Shown here piece after piece: positions 21,829 through 30,100 of a stretch of DNA of 46,341 bases. This DNA is from Polaromonas sp. Its GTDB lineage: Bacteria; Pseudomonadota; Gammaproteobacteria; Burkholderiales; Burkholderiaceae_C. The stretch is taken from positions 1 to 46,341 of the forward strand of contig JAQGLT010000098.1 in assembly GCA_028292745.1 (NCBI GenBank), written 5' to 3'. Positions within the stretch are counted from its first letter, which is position 1. The number at the start of each line of letters is the position of its first letter. The notes below the pieces were generated by a model. It saw only the letters and a list, made by a program, of their open reading frames with translations, did no database searches and was not told where the DNA came from. Both the position numbers and the translations under genes were made by a program.

Positions 21829-22875
21829 ATGTCCAGCAACCTACATCCCATGCTCAACGTGGCCGTCAAGGCTGCGCGCGCCGCCGGCGCCCTCATCAAC
21901 CGTGCCGCGCTTGACGTTGAAGCGGTCCGTGTGTCGCTCAAGCAGACCAACGATTTCGTCACCGAAGTCGACCAGGCCGCCGAAAGCGCGATCATCGAAA
22001 CCCTGCTGACGGCCTATCCGGGCCACGGCATCCTGGCCGAAGAATCGGGCGGCGAGCATGGCGCAAAGGATTCTGAATTCGTCTGGATCATCGATCCGCT
22101 GGACGGCACCACCAACTTCATCCACGGCTTTCCTTTCTACTGCGTCAGCATTGCGCTGGCGGTGCGCGGAAAAATCGAGCAGGCCGTGGTCTACGACCCG
22201 ACCCGCAACGATATCTACAGCGCCAGCAAGGGCCGTGGTGCCTACGTCAACGACCGCCGCATCCGTGTCGGCAAGCGCACCCGGCTCCAGGAATGCCTGA
22301 TTTCGACCGGCTTTCCCTACCGTCCCGGCGACAAGCTCAAGCCCTACCTCAACATGCTGGGCGAAGTCATGAGCCAGTGCGCCGGCGTGCGCCGCCCCGG
22401 CGCCGCGGCGCTGGACCTGGCCTATGTGGCGGCGGGCTTCACCGACGGCTTTTTTGAAACCGGCCTGCACCCCTGGGACGTGGCGGCCGGCTCGCTGCTC
22501 ATCACCGAGGCGGGCGGCCTGATCGGCAACTTCACCGGCGAGGCGGACTTCATGGACCACGGCGAATGCGTGGCCGGCAACCCGCGCATCTATGGCCAGC
22601 TGGTGGGCACGCTGGGCAAGTACAGCAAGTTTGCCGGCGCCGGCGACAAGGCCAATGTGCGGCAGGCCCTGCAGGACGGAGCAGACACGCCCGCCGCGCC
22701 GGACACTGCCGCGCCAGGCAGCGACGCTGTGGAGCCAGCCGCCGCCGCTGCCAAGCCGACCCTCAAGGCCAAGCGCAACAAGGCCGGCGATGCAGGCGCC
22801 ATCGAGGCCCACGCAGCAACCGCCGCCGCCGCGCCCGACACCGCATCTGCCGCCCTCCCCGACGCGCCGTTCTAG
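21829..22875 (+). CDS. suhB: Inositol monophosphatase family protein SuhB, with Ala-rich tail
   Basis: Mg-dependent phosphatase of the inositol monophosphatase fold; SuhB also joins the ribosomal RNA antitermination complex in enterobacteria. The metal-binding motifs are intact: [30 protein letters not shown] and [20 protein letters not shown] 21829 ([20 protein letters not shown]) matches the family start. The catalytic fold ends near residue 275. A further 70 or so residues form an Ala/Pro-rich low-complexity tail ([19 protein letters not shown], then [13 protein letters not shown]), giving 348 residues where about 265-270 is usual. The tail contains a basic patch (KAKRNK) that could touch RNA; that is a guess. 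Confidence 0.93.
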   Translation: MSSNLHPMLNVAVKAARAAGALINRAALDVEAVRVSLKQTNDFVTEVDQAAESAIIETLLTAYPGHGILAEESGGEHGAKDSEFVWIIDPLDGTTNFIHGFPFYCVSIALAVRGKIEQAVVYDPTRNDIYSASKGRGAYVNDRRIRVGKRTRLQECLISTGFPYRPGDKLKPYLNMLGEVMSQCAGVRRPGAAALDLAYVAAGFTDGFFETGLHPWDVAAGSLLITEAGGLIGNFTGEADFMDHGECVAGNPRIYGQLVGTLGKYSKFAGAGDKANVRQALQDGADTPAAPDTAAPGSDAVEPAAAAAKPTLKAKRNKAGDAGAIEAHAATAAAAPDTASAALPDAPF

Positions 22876-23058
22876 CCTGACGCTGGCGATTCAAGGGTGA
22901 TAGGTTTGCCCGCCGTCACGCGCCCTCGGTCTGTGGGCGGCATGGCCGAGCCGCCTGGCTCGGTTTGCCGCTAGCGCGGAACGCCTGCAACGGTCGAACT
23001 CGCCGCAGAAACCGCCCCTCATGCCAACGGCTCCACGTCTTCGCAGCGGCCCCTTTTC

Positions 23059-25296
23059 ATGAAGCGCGCTTCCACGAAGCCGGCCTTCCCGGCCCGGCTG
23101 GCAGCCGGGCTGCGTGGCAAGGCGCATCACGCGGTGCGGGTGGCCCTGAGCCAGTACGTCGCCAATGGCCTGAGCGTCTCGCTCGGGCTGGTGCTGATCA
23201 TGCTGGCGCTGTTTGAACTGGCGGGCCTGACCGCCGCAGCCAGCGCGGCCGTGGGCATCGTCATCACCAGCCTGCCGGACCTGCCCTCGCCGCGGCGGCG
23301 CAAGGTCATGCAGGTGCTGCCCGCGCCCGTGCTGGGCACGCCGCTGTTCCTGCTGGTGCAGCTGGCACGCCACAACGACCTGCTGCTGGGCTGCGTGCTG
23401 GCGGCCGGAACCTTTCTAGCGGTGATGGTGATGGCCTGGGGCAAGCGCGGCGGGCCGATCACTTTTTCGCTGCTGTTTTCCATGCTGTTTTCCATGGCCG
23501 CGCCGCCCATGGATTCGCTGCGGGAGGTTGTTTCGCACACCGGCTGGTTTGCGCTCGGCGCCGCGCTCTACCTGCTCTGGGCGGTGCTGACCACGCACCT
23601 GCTCAACCCGCGCTTCAGGGCGCAGCTGCTGGCCGAATGCCTGCACAGCTTTGCCCAGATCCTGCGCACCCAGGCCCAGCGCTTCGGCCCCGAGCCCAAC
23701 CACCATGCGCTGCTCGAAGCCATGCTGGACCTGCAGGCCAGCTTTGCCGACCAGCTGCAGGGCGCCCGCGACGTGGTGCTGGAGTCGCCGACCACGCCGG
23801 CGCGCCAGCGCCATGCGGCGATGCTGCTCAGCCTGCTCGAAGCCCGCGACCACCAGCTGGCCTGCGACCTGGACCTCGATGTGCTGCTGGAGCAGCAGGC
23901 CGGCGCGCCGGTCCTGCCTGCGCTGCGCCATGCGCTGAACGCCACCGCCGACGAACTGCAGGCCCTCGGCATGGCGCTGCTGCTCGGCCGGCGCGAGCTG
24001 TCGATCCGCCCCATCCCGGACTTGCGGCCGCAGCTCGCGGGCGCCTTGCCGCCGCGCCCGGCCACCGCCTCGCCCGTGGCGCCGCAACCGGCCCGCACCG
24101 ACGCGCCCGACATGGCCGCGCTGCTGCACAACATGGCCGACCGCATCGGCCACATCAACGACGAGGCGGTCAAGATGGCCGGACTGGCGCGCGGCGAGGT
24201 CGCGCCCGAGCTGAGCCTGGTACGCAACCAGTGGCAACTGTTCGTCAGCGCCACGACCTGGAGCTGGAAGCCGCTGCTCGGGCAGCTCGGCTGGCGCGCG
24301 CCCACCTTGCGCTACGCCCTGCGCGCCACGCTGGCGGTGGCCGCCGGTTATGCCGTGGCCCTGCACCTGCCCTGGGCCACCCACGACTACTGGATACTGA
24401 TCACCATCGTTGTGGTGATGCGCGGCAACCTGGCGCAGACCCTGCAGCGCCGCAATGCGCGCGTGGCCGGCACCGTGCTCGGCTGCCTGCTGGTCGTGCT
24501 GTTGCTGATGGCCCATCCCGGCGCCAAGACGCTACTCCTGATCGTGGCGCTGAGCACCGGCCTGGCCCATGCGTTCGCCCTGCGCCGCTACCTGTACACC
24601 ACGATCGCGGCCACCATCAGCGGCCTGCTGCAGGCGCATCTGCTGCTGGTGGGCCTGCAGCCCTTGTTCGCGGTGGGCGAGCGGCTGGCCGACACGGTGC
24701 TGGGCGCGCTGCTGGCCTGGCTGTTCAGCTATGTGCTGCCTTCCTGGGAGCGCAGCCAGATCCCCGGCCTGGTCAAGCGCAGCCTGCAGGCCCAAAGCCA
24801 GCACGCGCGGCTGGCCCTGGCGCTGCTGGACACCGCGCAGACCGCGGATGTGAACTGGCGCCTGGCGCGCCGTGAAGCCTATGACAGCCTGTCGGCGCTG
24901 ACCCTGGCGGCCCAGCGTTCCCTGGCCGAGCCGCGCCAGGTCCGCCCGCCGCTGGAGCCGCTCGAAGCCCTGCAGGCGCGCAGCTACCAGCTGCTGGCCC
25001 AGCTCACCGCCGTCAAATCCTTGCTGCTGCTGCGGCGGGGCCAGCTCGACCTGGCGCAGGCCAGGCCGGCGCTGGACCATGCGGCCAAGCGCATAGAAGC
25101 CGAGTTGTCGGGCAAGCCGCCACCGGCCGCCTTGACGGATGAGGCGCCCAGCGTCAGCATTTCAGGCCAGCCCTACCTGGGGAGGCCTGACCCGCTTCTG
25201 GCCACCGACCTCACGCCCTGGCTGTTGCGCCGCCTGCAACTGGCCTGCGCCATGGCGCGTGAACTGCGGCTGGCGCAAAGCCGCGTCCGGATGTAA
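23059..25296 (+). CDS. FUSC/YccS-family inner-membrane protein
   Basis: A 745-residue membrane protein of the fusaric-acid-resistance-like (FUSC/YccS) family. It has two blocks of about five to six membrane helices, at about residues 30-190 (LGLVLIMLALFELAGLTAAA, FLAVMVMAWGKRGGPITFSL) and about 415-570 (YALRATLAVAAGYAVALHLP, TIVVVMRGNLAQTLQRRNAR with VAGTVLGCLLVVLLL). The blocks are separated by a long cytoplasmic helical region, and the protein ends in a helical cytoplasmic domain. The motif HDYWILITIVVVMRGNLAQT in the second block is characteristic. Proposed roles are efflux of aromatic acids or cell-envelope functions; the substrate is not predictable. No membrane-fusion partner gene is adjacent, unlike AaeAB-type pumps. 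ATG 23059 precedes a basic leader. Confidence 0.88.
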   Translation: MKRASTKPAFPARLAAGLRGKAHHAVRVALSQYVANGLSVSLGLVLIMLALFELAGLTAAASAAVGIVITSLPDLPSPRRRKVMQVLPAPVLGTPLFLLVQLARHNDLLLGCVLAAGTFLAVMVMAWGKRGGPITFSLLFSMLFSMAAPPMDSLREVVSHTGWFALGAALYLLWAVLTTHLLNPRFRAQLLAECLHSFAQILRTQAQRFGPEPNHHALLEAMLDLQASFADQLQGARDVVLESPTTPARQRHAAMLLSLLEARDHQLACDLDLDVLLEQQAGAPVLPALRHALNATADELQALGMALLLGRRELSIRPIPDLRPQLAGALPPRPATASPVAPQPARTDAPDMAALLHNMADRIGHINDEAVKMAGLARGEVAPELSLVRNQWQLFVSATTWSWKPLLGQLGWRAPTLRYALRATLAVAAGYAVALHLPWATHDYWILITIVVVMRGNLAQTLQRRNARVAGTVLGCLLVVLLLMAHPGAKTLLLIVALSTGLAHAFALRRYLYTTIAATISGLLQAHLLLVGLQPLFAVGERLADTVLGALLAWLFSYVLPSWERSQIPGLVKRSLQAQSQHARLALALLDTAQTADVNWRLARREAYDSLSALTLAAQRSLAEPRQVRPPLEPLEALQARSYQLLAQLTAVKSLLLLRRGQLDLAQARPALDHAAKRIEAELSGKPPPAALTDEAPSVSISGQPYLGRPDPLLATDLTPWLLRRLQLACAMARELRLAQSRVRM

Positions 25297-25582
25297 GTTG
25301 GCTGAAACGCGTCCGTTTGGGGCCAGCGTCATCGCAAGTGCGAAGCAGCTGCATTTCAAGCATCAAAAATGCCTCTAGCGCAGGTGGGTCATACGCTGAC
25401 AGCTATGAATTCAGTAGCACAAAGCCGTTTTATTCCGTGAAGGCCGCGACGCATAGCCAGGGTGATTTCGCTCTGGCTCATTCCATTTCAATTTCAATTT
25501 CAATGCAAGCTCAGGCGTGAAGCTGGAGAACCGTGCCGCAGCATGGCAAGGCGAAGCAACGGCCTACCGGATTGAAATGGAA
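25297..25582. other. Intergenic region with repeat and 13-base inverted repeat
   Basis: No gene seen. It holds dispersed repeat copy 8 (25353-25418), a short tandem ATTTCA run (25484-25504) and the left arm of an inverted repeat: ATTCCATTTCAAT at 25480-25492 matches ATTGAAATGGAAT at 25571-25583 perfectly. The right arm abuts the stop codon of the isomerase gene. The roughly 104-base unit bounded by the arms may be a miniature element or a convergent transcript end. Confidence 0.5.
25353..25418 (-). repeat. ATAGCTG dispersed repeat, copy 8
   Basis: On the minus strand: GCTACTGAATTCATAGCTG, then TCAGCGTATGACCCACCTGC, then GCTAGAGGCATTTTTGATGC. Nearly full-length; shares the GAATTCATAGCTG start with copy 1. 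Confidence 0.8.
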
Positions 25583-26380
25583 TCACAGGTAGGGTTTGAG
25601 CCAGCCCAGCCCGGCTGAAGTGCCGCCCGCCTGCATCCCGGCGCGAGGCCGGTATTCGCACCCTATCCAGCCGGTATAGGCCAGCGTGTCAAGGAGCGAA
25701 AACAGGTGGGGATAGTTCACCTCGCCCAGATCAGGTTCGTGCCGCTGCGGCACGCCTGCGATCTGGATATGGCCGACATGGCCCGTGGGCAGGTACTTTT
25801 GCAGCTTCATGGCCAGGTCGCCCTCCACGACCTGGCAATGGTAGAGGTCCATCTGCACCTTGAGGTTGGGCGCATTCACGGCGGCGATCACCTCGTGCGC
25901 ATGGTCTTGGCGGTTCAGGAAGAAACGTGGAATGTCGCGCGTGTTGATGGGCTCAATCAGCACCTCGACCTTTTGCTTTTCCGCCTGCCGGGCGGCCCAG
26001 CGCAAATTGCCGACATAGGTCGAAAAAAGCGCCTCGCGCTCGCAGCCCTCGGGCAGCACCCCGGCCATCACATGAATGCGGGGGCAGTCCAGCACGGCCG
26101 CGTAGGCAAGCGCCTGCGCAATGCCTTCGCGAAACTCGGCCTCGTGTCCGGGCAGGCATGCCAGCCCGCGCTCCCCCGCCTCCCGGCCGCCGGGCGGCGC
26201 ATTGAACAGCACTTGCTGCAAGCCATGGGCCTGGAGCCGCCTGGCGATCTCGCGGGCATCAAACGCGTAGGGATACAAAAACTCGACGGCCCGGAAACCG
26301 TCCCGGGCAGCGGCCTCGAAACGGTCCAGGAAAGCAAGCTCGGGGTAGAGCATCGACAAATTGGCAGCAAATCTGGGCAT
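25583..26380 (-). CDS. Hydroxypyruvate isomerase / 2-oxo-tetronate isomerase family
   Basis: A 265-residue TIM-barrel sugar isomerase of the Hyi/OtnI family. Matching stretches are [20 protein letters not shown] at the start, [36 protein letters not shown] with the metal-binding glutamate, [20 protein letters not shown] and [20 protein letters not shown] with further metal ligands. Hyi converts hydroxypyruvate to tartronate semialdehyde; OtnI interconverts 2-oxo-tetronates in erythronate/threonate use. The nearby denD-like dehydrogenase favours OtnI. ATG 26380 is used; the longer frame overlaps the regulator gene. It starts 10 bases after the regulator stop, so it is probably last in the operon. 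Confidence 0.88.
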   Translation of the reverse strand: MPRFAANLSMLYPELAFLDRFEAAARDGFRAVEFLYPYAFDAREIARRLQAHGLQQVLFNAPPGGREAGERGLACLPGHEAEFREGIAQALAYAAVLDCPRIHVMAGVLPEGCEREALFSTYVGNLRWAARQAEKQKVEVLIEPINTRDIPRFFLNRQDHAHEVIAAVNAPNLKVQMDLYHCQVVEGDLAMKLQKYLPTGHVGHIQIAGVPQRHEPDLGEVNYPHLFSLLDTLAYTGWIGCEYRPRAGMQAGGTSAGLGWLKPYL

Positions 26381-26390
26381 TATTGATGGC

Positions 26391-27182
26391 TCATGGGTTC
26401 GGTGAATTCTGGCTGCCAATGCGCTGAAGGTTTTTTGCGATGCAGGCAGCGCCGCGCGCCTGGCCCCAGAAAGCCGGATCGGCCTGCTTGATGCGCCCGA
26501 TGGCATTGTTCATGTGCTGCGCCGCCGCCTGGCGTGCGGCGGCGGCATTCCCCGCGGCAATGGCCGCCACGATCATTTCATGCTCGTCGCGCACCTGCCG
26601 CGCAACGTCGTCACAGCGCGCTTCATTGGCGCGCGTGACGCAGGTGGCGCCGCGCAAAAACTGGCCCAGGTAGTCCAGGGTGCCGAGTAGAAAGGGGTTG
26701 CGGGCGGCCCGTGCGATCGCGCGGTGGTACTGGACGCTCGCGTCCACGCCATCGCCGCCGGCCCGCAACGCCTCGTCAAGCAGCACGGCGGCCCTGCGCA
26801 TGCGCTTGATATCGGCCTGCGTGCGCCGCCTCGCGGCCAGTTCGGCCACTTCAGCCTCCAGCGCGCGGCTTACTTCGGCCATCTGGACCACCGCCTGCTT
26901 GGACACTGCTGCCCGGGCATCGAAGTTGAGCGGCGCAAACCCCGGCTCCTTCACATACACGCCGCTGCCTTGCCGGGAATCGACCAGCCCCAGCGACTTG
27001 AGCCGCGAGACGGCTTCCCTCACGACCGTGCGGCTCACAAGGAACTGCGCCACCAGCGCCGCTTCGGTCGGCAGCTTGCCCCCCGCCGCCAGCCTGCCCG
27101 CGCGAATCTCAGCGGCCAGCAGGTCGGCAACCTGGTCCGAGAGGCAGGCGCCGGGCGTGATGGGCTTGGCTGCGGCCACCAT
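26391..27182 (-). CDS. FadR-subfamily GntR transcriptional regulator
   Basis: A 263-residue DNA-binding regulator. The N-terminal winged helix (residues about 13-80) reads [40 protein letters not shown] and [19 protein letters not shown]. The all-helical FCD ligand-binding domain follows, with the spaced Asp/His metal ligands expected for the FadR group ([16 protein letters not shown]; later QHMNNAIGR). It lies between the TRAP permease and the isomerase in the same direction. A perfect TTGTCATACAA-type operator in front of dctP fits the FadR-family consensus TNGTNNNACNA, so it probably represses the transporter operon until the sugar acid or a derivative binds. ATG 27182 is chosen; upstream frame overlaps dctM. 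Confidence 0.92.
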   Translation of the reverse strand: MVAAAKPITPGACLSDQVADLLAAEIRAGRLAAGGKLPTEAALVAQFLVSRTVVREAVSRLKSLGLVDSRQGSGVYVKEPGFAPLNFDARAAVSKQAVVQMAEVSRALEAEVAELAARRRTQADIKRMRRAAVLLDEALRAGGDGVDASVQYHRAIARAARNPFLLGTLDYLGQFLRGATCVTRANEARCDDVARQVRDEHEMIVAAIAAGNAAAARQAAAQHMNNAIGRIKQADPAFWGQARGAACIAKNLQRIGSQNSPNP

Positions 27183-27192
27183 GGTCGCGCTG

Positions 27193-28470
27193 CTATTTCG
27201 CGTAAACGAGATCGCGCAGACCCAGCGACAGCACCGGCACATAGGTGACGACCATGAGGCAGGCCAGAATGACGAGCACGAACGGAATCAGGTCCTTGAT
27301 CATTCGGTCCAGGGAGATTTTCGCCACCGTGCAGGCGGCAAACAGGTTCACGCCGAATGGCGGCGTGATCATGCCCAGCGCCAGGTTCACCACCATGATC
27401 AGGCCGAAATGCACCGGATCAATCCCGAAGTGGATCGCCACGGGCGCCAGAATCGGCGCCAGCACGATGATGGCCGCGCTGGTTTCTATGAACATGCCAA
27501 TAAGGAACAGGGCGGCATTCACGCCCAGCAGGAAATAGGCGGGCGACTTGAGGACATCCTGCAGCCAGTGGCCAATGGCGTCGGGCACGCCGGCACGGGT
27601 GATCAGGAAGGCAAACAGGCCGGCGTTGGCGATGATGAACATGATCACCGCCGATGACATCACCGATTTGCGCAGGATGGTAGGGAGATCGGCCAATTTG
27701 ATCTCGCGGTAAACCACCATGCCCACGATCAGCGCATAAAAAACAGCCACGGCCGAGGCTTCCGTGGGAGTGAAAATGCCGCCATAGATGCCGCCCAGGA
27801 TGATGACAGGCATCAGCAATGCCCAGCCGGCATTGAACGTCGCCTTGCCGATCGACAGGCGGGAGTCGCCGTCGTTCTTGCCCCAGCCCTTGATGCGGCA
27901 GTAGACCCAGACAAACGCCATCAGCGCCAGGCCGATGAAAATTCCCGGTCCAAACCCGGCGATGAACAACTCGCCGACCGACACCTCGGCGCTCACGCCG
28001 TACAGGATCATCGGGATGGACGGCGGAATGATGACGCCCAGTTCAGCGCTGGTCGCCTGCAGCGAAGCGGCCCACGTCGTGGGATAGCCATGCTTGATCA
28101 GCGCCGGAATCAGGATCGTGCCGATGGCGAAGGTGGTTGCCACCGACGAGCCGGAAACCGCCGCGAAGATCATGCAGGTCAGCACGCAGGTCATCGGCAG
28201 GCCGCCCTGCACGCCGCCCACCAGGCTCTTGGCAAAATCCACCAGGCGGCGCGAGATGCCGCCGGTTTCCATGATGTTGCCGGCCAGGATGAAAAACGGT
28301 ATGGCCGCCAGCGGAAACTTGTTGATCGAGTTGAACATCTCCTTGACGGAGATCAGCATGTTGGCCTCGGCCACCTGGATGCCCAGGACAGAGGCCAGGC
28401 CGATGGAGACCGCGACGGAGACGGTGAGTGCAAAGCACAGCACCATGGTGCTCAGCATGACGGCGGTCAT
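27193..28470 (-). CDS. dctM: TRAP transporter large permease
   Basis: The ion-coupled membrane subunit of a DctPQM TRAP transporter, 425 residues with about twelve to thirteen hydrophobic segments. Family stretches include NKFPLAAIPFFILAGNIMET, FAAVSGSSVATTFAIGTILI, LGVIIPPSIPMILYGVSAEV and ALGMITPPFGVNLFAACTVA. The start overlaps the dctQ stop by 4 bases. The sugar acid substrate is inferred from the denD and isomerase genes in the same cluster; TRAP systems of this family often take C4-C6 acids. Confidence 0.95.
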   Translation of the reverse strand: MTAVMLSTMVLCFALTVSVAVSIGLASVLGIQVAEANMLISVKEMFNSINKFPLAAIPFFILAGNIMETGGISRRLVDFAKSLVGGVQGGLPMTCVLTCMIFAAVSGSSVATTFAIGTILIPALIKHGYPTTWAASLQATSAELGVIIPPSIPMILYGVSAEVSVGELFIAGFGPGIFIGLALMAFVWVYCRIKGWGKNDGDSRLSIGKATFNAGWALLMPVIILGGIYGGIFTPTEASAVAVFYALIVGMVVYREIKLADLPTILRKSVMSSAVIMFIIANAGLFAFLITRAGVPDAIGHWLQDVLKSPAYFLLGVNAALFLIGMFIETSAAIIVLAPILAPVAIHFGIDPVHFGLIMVVNLALGMITPPFGVNLFAACTVAKISLDRMIKDLIPFVLVILACLMVVTYVPVLSLGLRDLVYAK

Positions 28471-28961
28471 TGGGCGGTTTCCAGTTCAAGGCGCTGGGGA
28501 TCGAGCAAGTTGCCGACGATGCCGATCATGCTGAGCAGGCCCCCTGCAGGCATGGCCAGATAGGCCCAGAACATGGACAGGCTCTCCAGGCCGCTCATGG
28601 TTTGCACCTTGCCGCGGTTGGCGTAATCCCAGCCCCACCAGACAATGACCGCCACCAGGCCTAGCGCGGCAAGGCACACCACGTAATCCAGCACCCGCCT
28701 GAAACGGGGCGGGCTCCAGCGATACAGCACATCCACGCTGACCATGGCGCCTTGGCGAAACGCCATCGGAATCCCCAGAAACACCATCCAGATGAGGCTG
28801 AAACGAATCAGCACCTCCGTCCATTCGGCAGGGGTTTCCAGCACGAAGCGGGTGATGATCTGGAACACCCCCAGGCTTGCGGCGATGGCCAGCATCGCGC
28901 AGGCGGCATGCATGGACAGGCCGCTGGTCCAGCGCTCCAGTTTTAAAAATTGCTCTTTCAT
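28467..28961 (-). CDS. dctQ: TRAP transporter small permease
   Basis: A 164-residue four-helix membrane protein that joins DctM. Typical features are VLETPAEWTEVLIRFSLIWM with the conserved glutamate and tryptophan, FLGIPMAFRQGAMVSVDVLY, and the last helix SMFWAYLAMPAGGLLSMIGI. The ATG at 28961 (MKEQFLKLERWTSGLSMHAA) fits the family length; the longer frame to 29006 runs into the intergenic hairpin. It lies 83 bases after dctP, with a strong stem-loop between. Confidence 0.93.
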   Translation of the reverse strand: MKEQFLKLERWTSGLSMHAACAMLAIAASLGVFQIITRFVLETPAEWTEVLIRFSLIWMVFLGIPMAFRQGAMVSVDVLYRWSPPRFRRVLDYVVCLAALGLVAVIVWWGWDYANRGKVQTMSGLESLSMFWAYLAMPAGGLLSMIGIVGNLLDPQRLELETAQ

Positions 28962-28992
28962 TGCGCTCACAGTCTGCGATGGGTAGGTAAAG

Positions 28993-29019
28993 CGCCCGGG
29001 AATCAAAATTTCCCGGGCG
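28993..29019 (-). terminator. Strong stem-loop between dctP and dctQ
   Basis: CGCCCGGGAA (28993-29002) pairs perfectly with TTCCCGGGCG (29010-29019). On the transcribed (minus) strand no T-run follows, so it is more likely an mRNA-stabilising or partial attenuation hairpin. Such a hairpin keeps the binding protein in excess over the permeases, as known for many binding-protein operons. Confidence 0.7.
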
Positions 29020-29044
29020 TCCAGTTCAACACGACCGAGGGCAA

Positions 29045-30016
29045 TTACTTGTAATTGCGGATGCGTTCGATATTGGCTTTGCCGAACTGCTTTTCAAATT
29101 CGGCATTCACCGGCGCGAGCATCGACACGAATTTCGCCTTGTCCACGTTCTCGACCACATTCATGCCCTTGCTGCGCAGTTCGGTCACGCCTTTGGCGTC
29201 ATCCTCGTCCACACGGGCGCGGTTGGCCTTCACCCCTTCCTTGGCGGCATCCAGGAAGGCCTGCTTGTCGGCAGCGCCGAGCTTGTCGAAAGAAGCCTTG
29301 CTCATCAGGAAAATGCCGGGTGAATACACATGGCCAGTCAGCGTCAGGTGCTTTTGCACCTGGTCGAACTTGGAAGCCATGATGACCGACAAAGGGTTTT
29401 CCTGGCCATCGACCGTTCCCTGCTGCAGCGCGGTGAACACCTCCGGGAAGGCCATGGGGGTGGTCACGATGCCCAACCCTTTGTACGCGGCCACATGCAC
29501 CGGATTTTCCATGGTGCGCATCTTCAGGCCCTTGAGATCCTCGGGCGCGCTGACGGCGCGCTTGCTGTTGGTCATGTGGCGGATGCCGTTTTCACCCCAG
29601 GCCAGGGCCTTGAAGCCTTTGCTGTCAAACTTGGCCAGCATTTCCTGCCCTATGGGGCCGTCCAGCACCGCTCGGGCGTGGGCCTTGTCGCGAAACAGAA
29701 AGGGAATATCCAGTATTTTGGTCTCCGGCACAAAATTCGGCACCGGGCCGGATGAGGAGAACGTGAGTTCCTGGGTGCCGAGCTGCACGGCCTCGATGGA
29801 TTCGCGTTCGCCGCCAAGCGAGCCCGAATAGAAGGGCTGGACCTTATACCGCCCGGCGGTACGCTTTTCAACCTCCTTGGCGAAAGTATCGACCGCAATG
29901 CCCTGGTGGGAGTTTTGCGCGATCGAAATGCTGATCCTCATGGTGGTCTGGGCGGCGGCAGACCCGACGAAGCCGCCGGCCAGAAATAGCCCCATCACCA
30001 GTTTGCTCAATCTCAT
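29045..30016 (-). CDS. dctP: TRAP transporter substrate-binding protein
   Basis: Periplasmic solute receptor of the DctP family, 323 residues. A signal peptide is present (MRLSKLVMGLFLAGGFVGSA, cleavage after AAA-Q). The binding domain shows NSHQGIAVDTFAKEVEKRTA, VQPFYSGSLGGERESIEAVQ, the family-conserved arginine segment LKGLKMRTMENPVHVAAYKG (the arginine normally binds the substrate carboxylate) and PEVFTALQQGTVDGQENPLS. The ATG has CGAGGAG 7-8 bases upstream. The GntR-type palindrome at 30078-30094 is 62 bases upstream, so it is probably the first gene of a regulated dctPQM-regulator-isomerase unit. Confidence 0.95.
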   Translation of the reverse strand: MRLSKLVMGLFLAGGFVGSAAAQTTMRISISIAQNSHQGIAVDTFAKEVEKRTAGRYKVQPFYSGSLGGERESIEAVQLGTQELTFSSSGPVPNFVPETKILDIPFLFRDKAHARAVLDGPIGQEMLAKFDSKGFKALAWGENGIRHMTNSKRAVSAPEDLKGLKMRTMENPVHVAAYKGLGIVTTPMAFPEVFTALQQGTVDGQENPLSVIMASKFDQVQKHLTLTGHVYSPGIFLMSKASFDKLGAADKQAFLDAAKEGVKANRARVDEDDAKGVTELRSKGMNVVENVDKAKFVSMLAPVNAEFEKQFGKANIERIRNYK

Positions 30017-30077
30017 TGATGTCTCCTCGGTTGGAAAGGTTGGGGACCGACGACGGCTGACTCAGTCGATCCGGTCA

Positions 30078-30094
30078 AAGTTGTCATACAACTT
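30078..30094. promoter_or_regulatory. GntR/FadR-type operator upstream of dctP
   Basis: AAGTTGT-CAT-ACAACTT is a perfect inverted repeat with 7-base arms and fits TNGTNNNACNA, the consensus of FadR-subfamily operators. It lies between the end of denD and the start of dctP, about 60 bases before the latter, where a repressor would block the dctP promoter. The likely binder is the GntR regulator encoded at 26391-27182. Confidence 0.7.
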
Positions 30095-30100
30095 CCCGTT

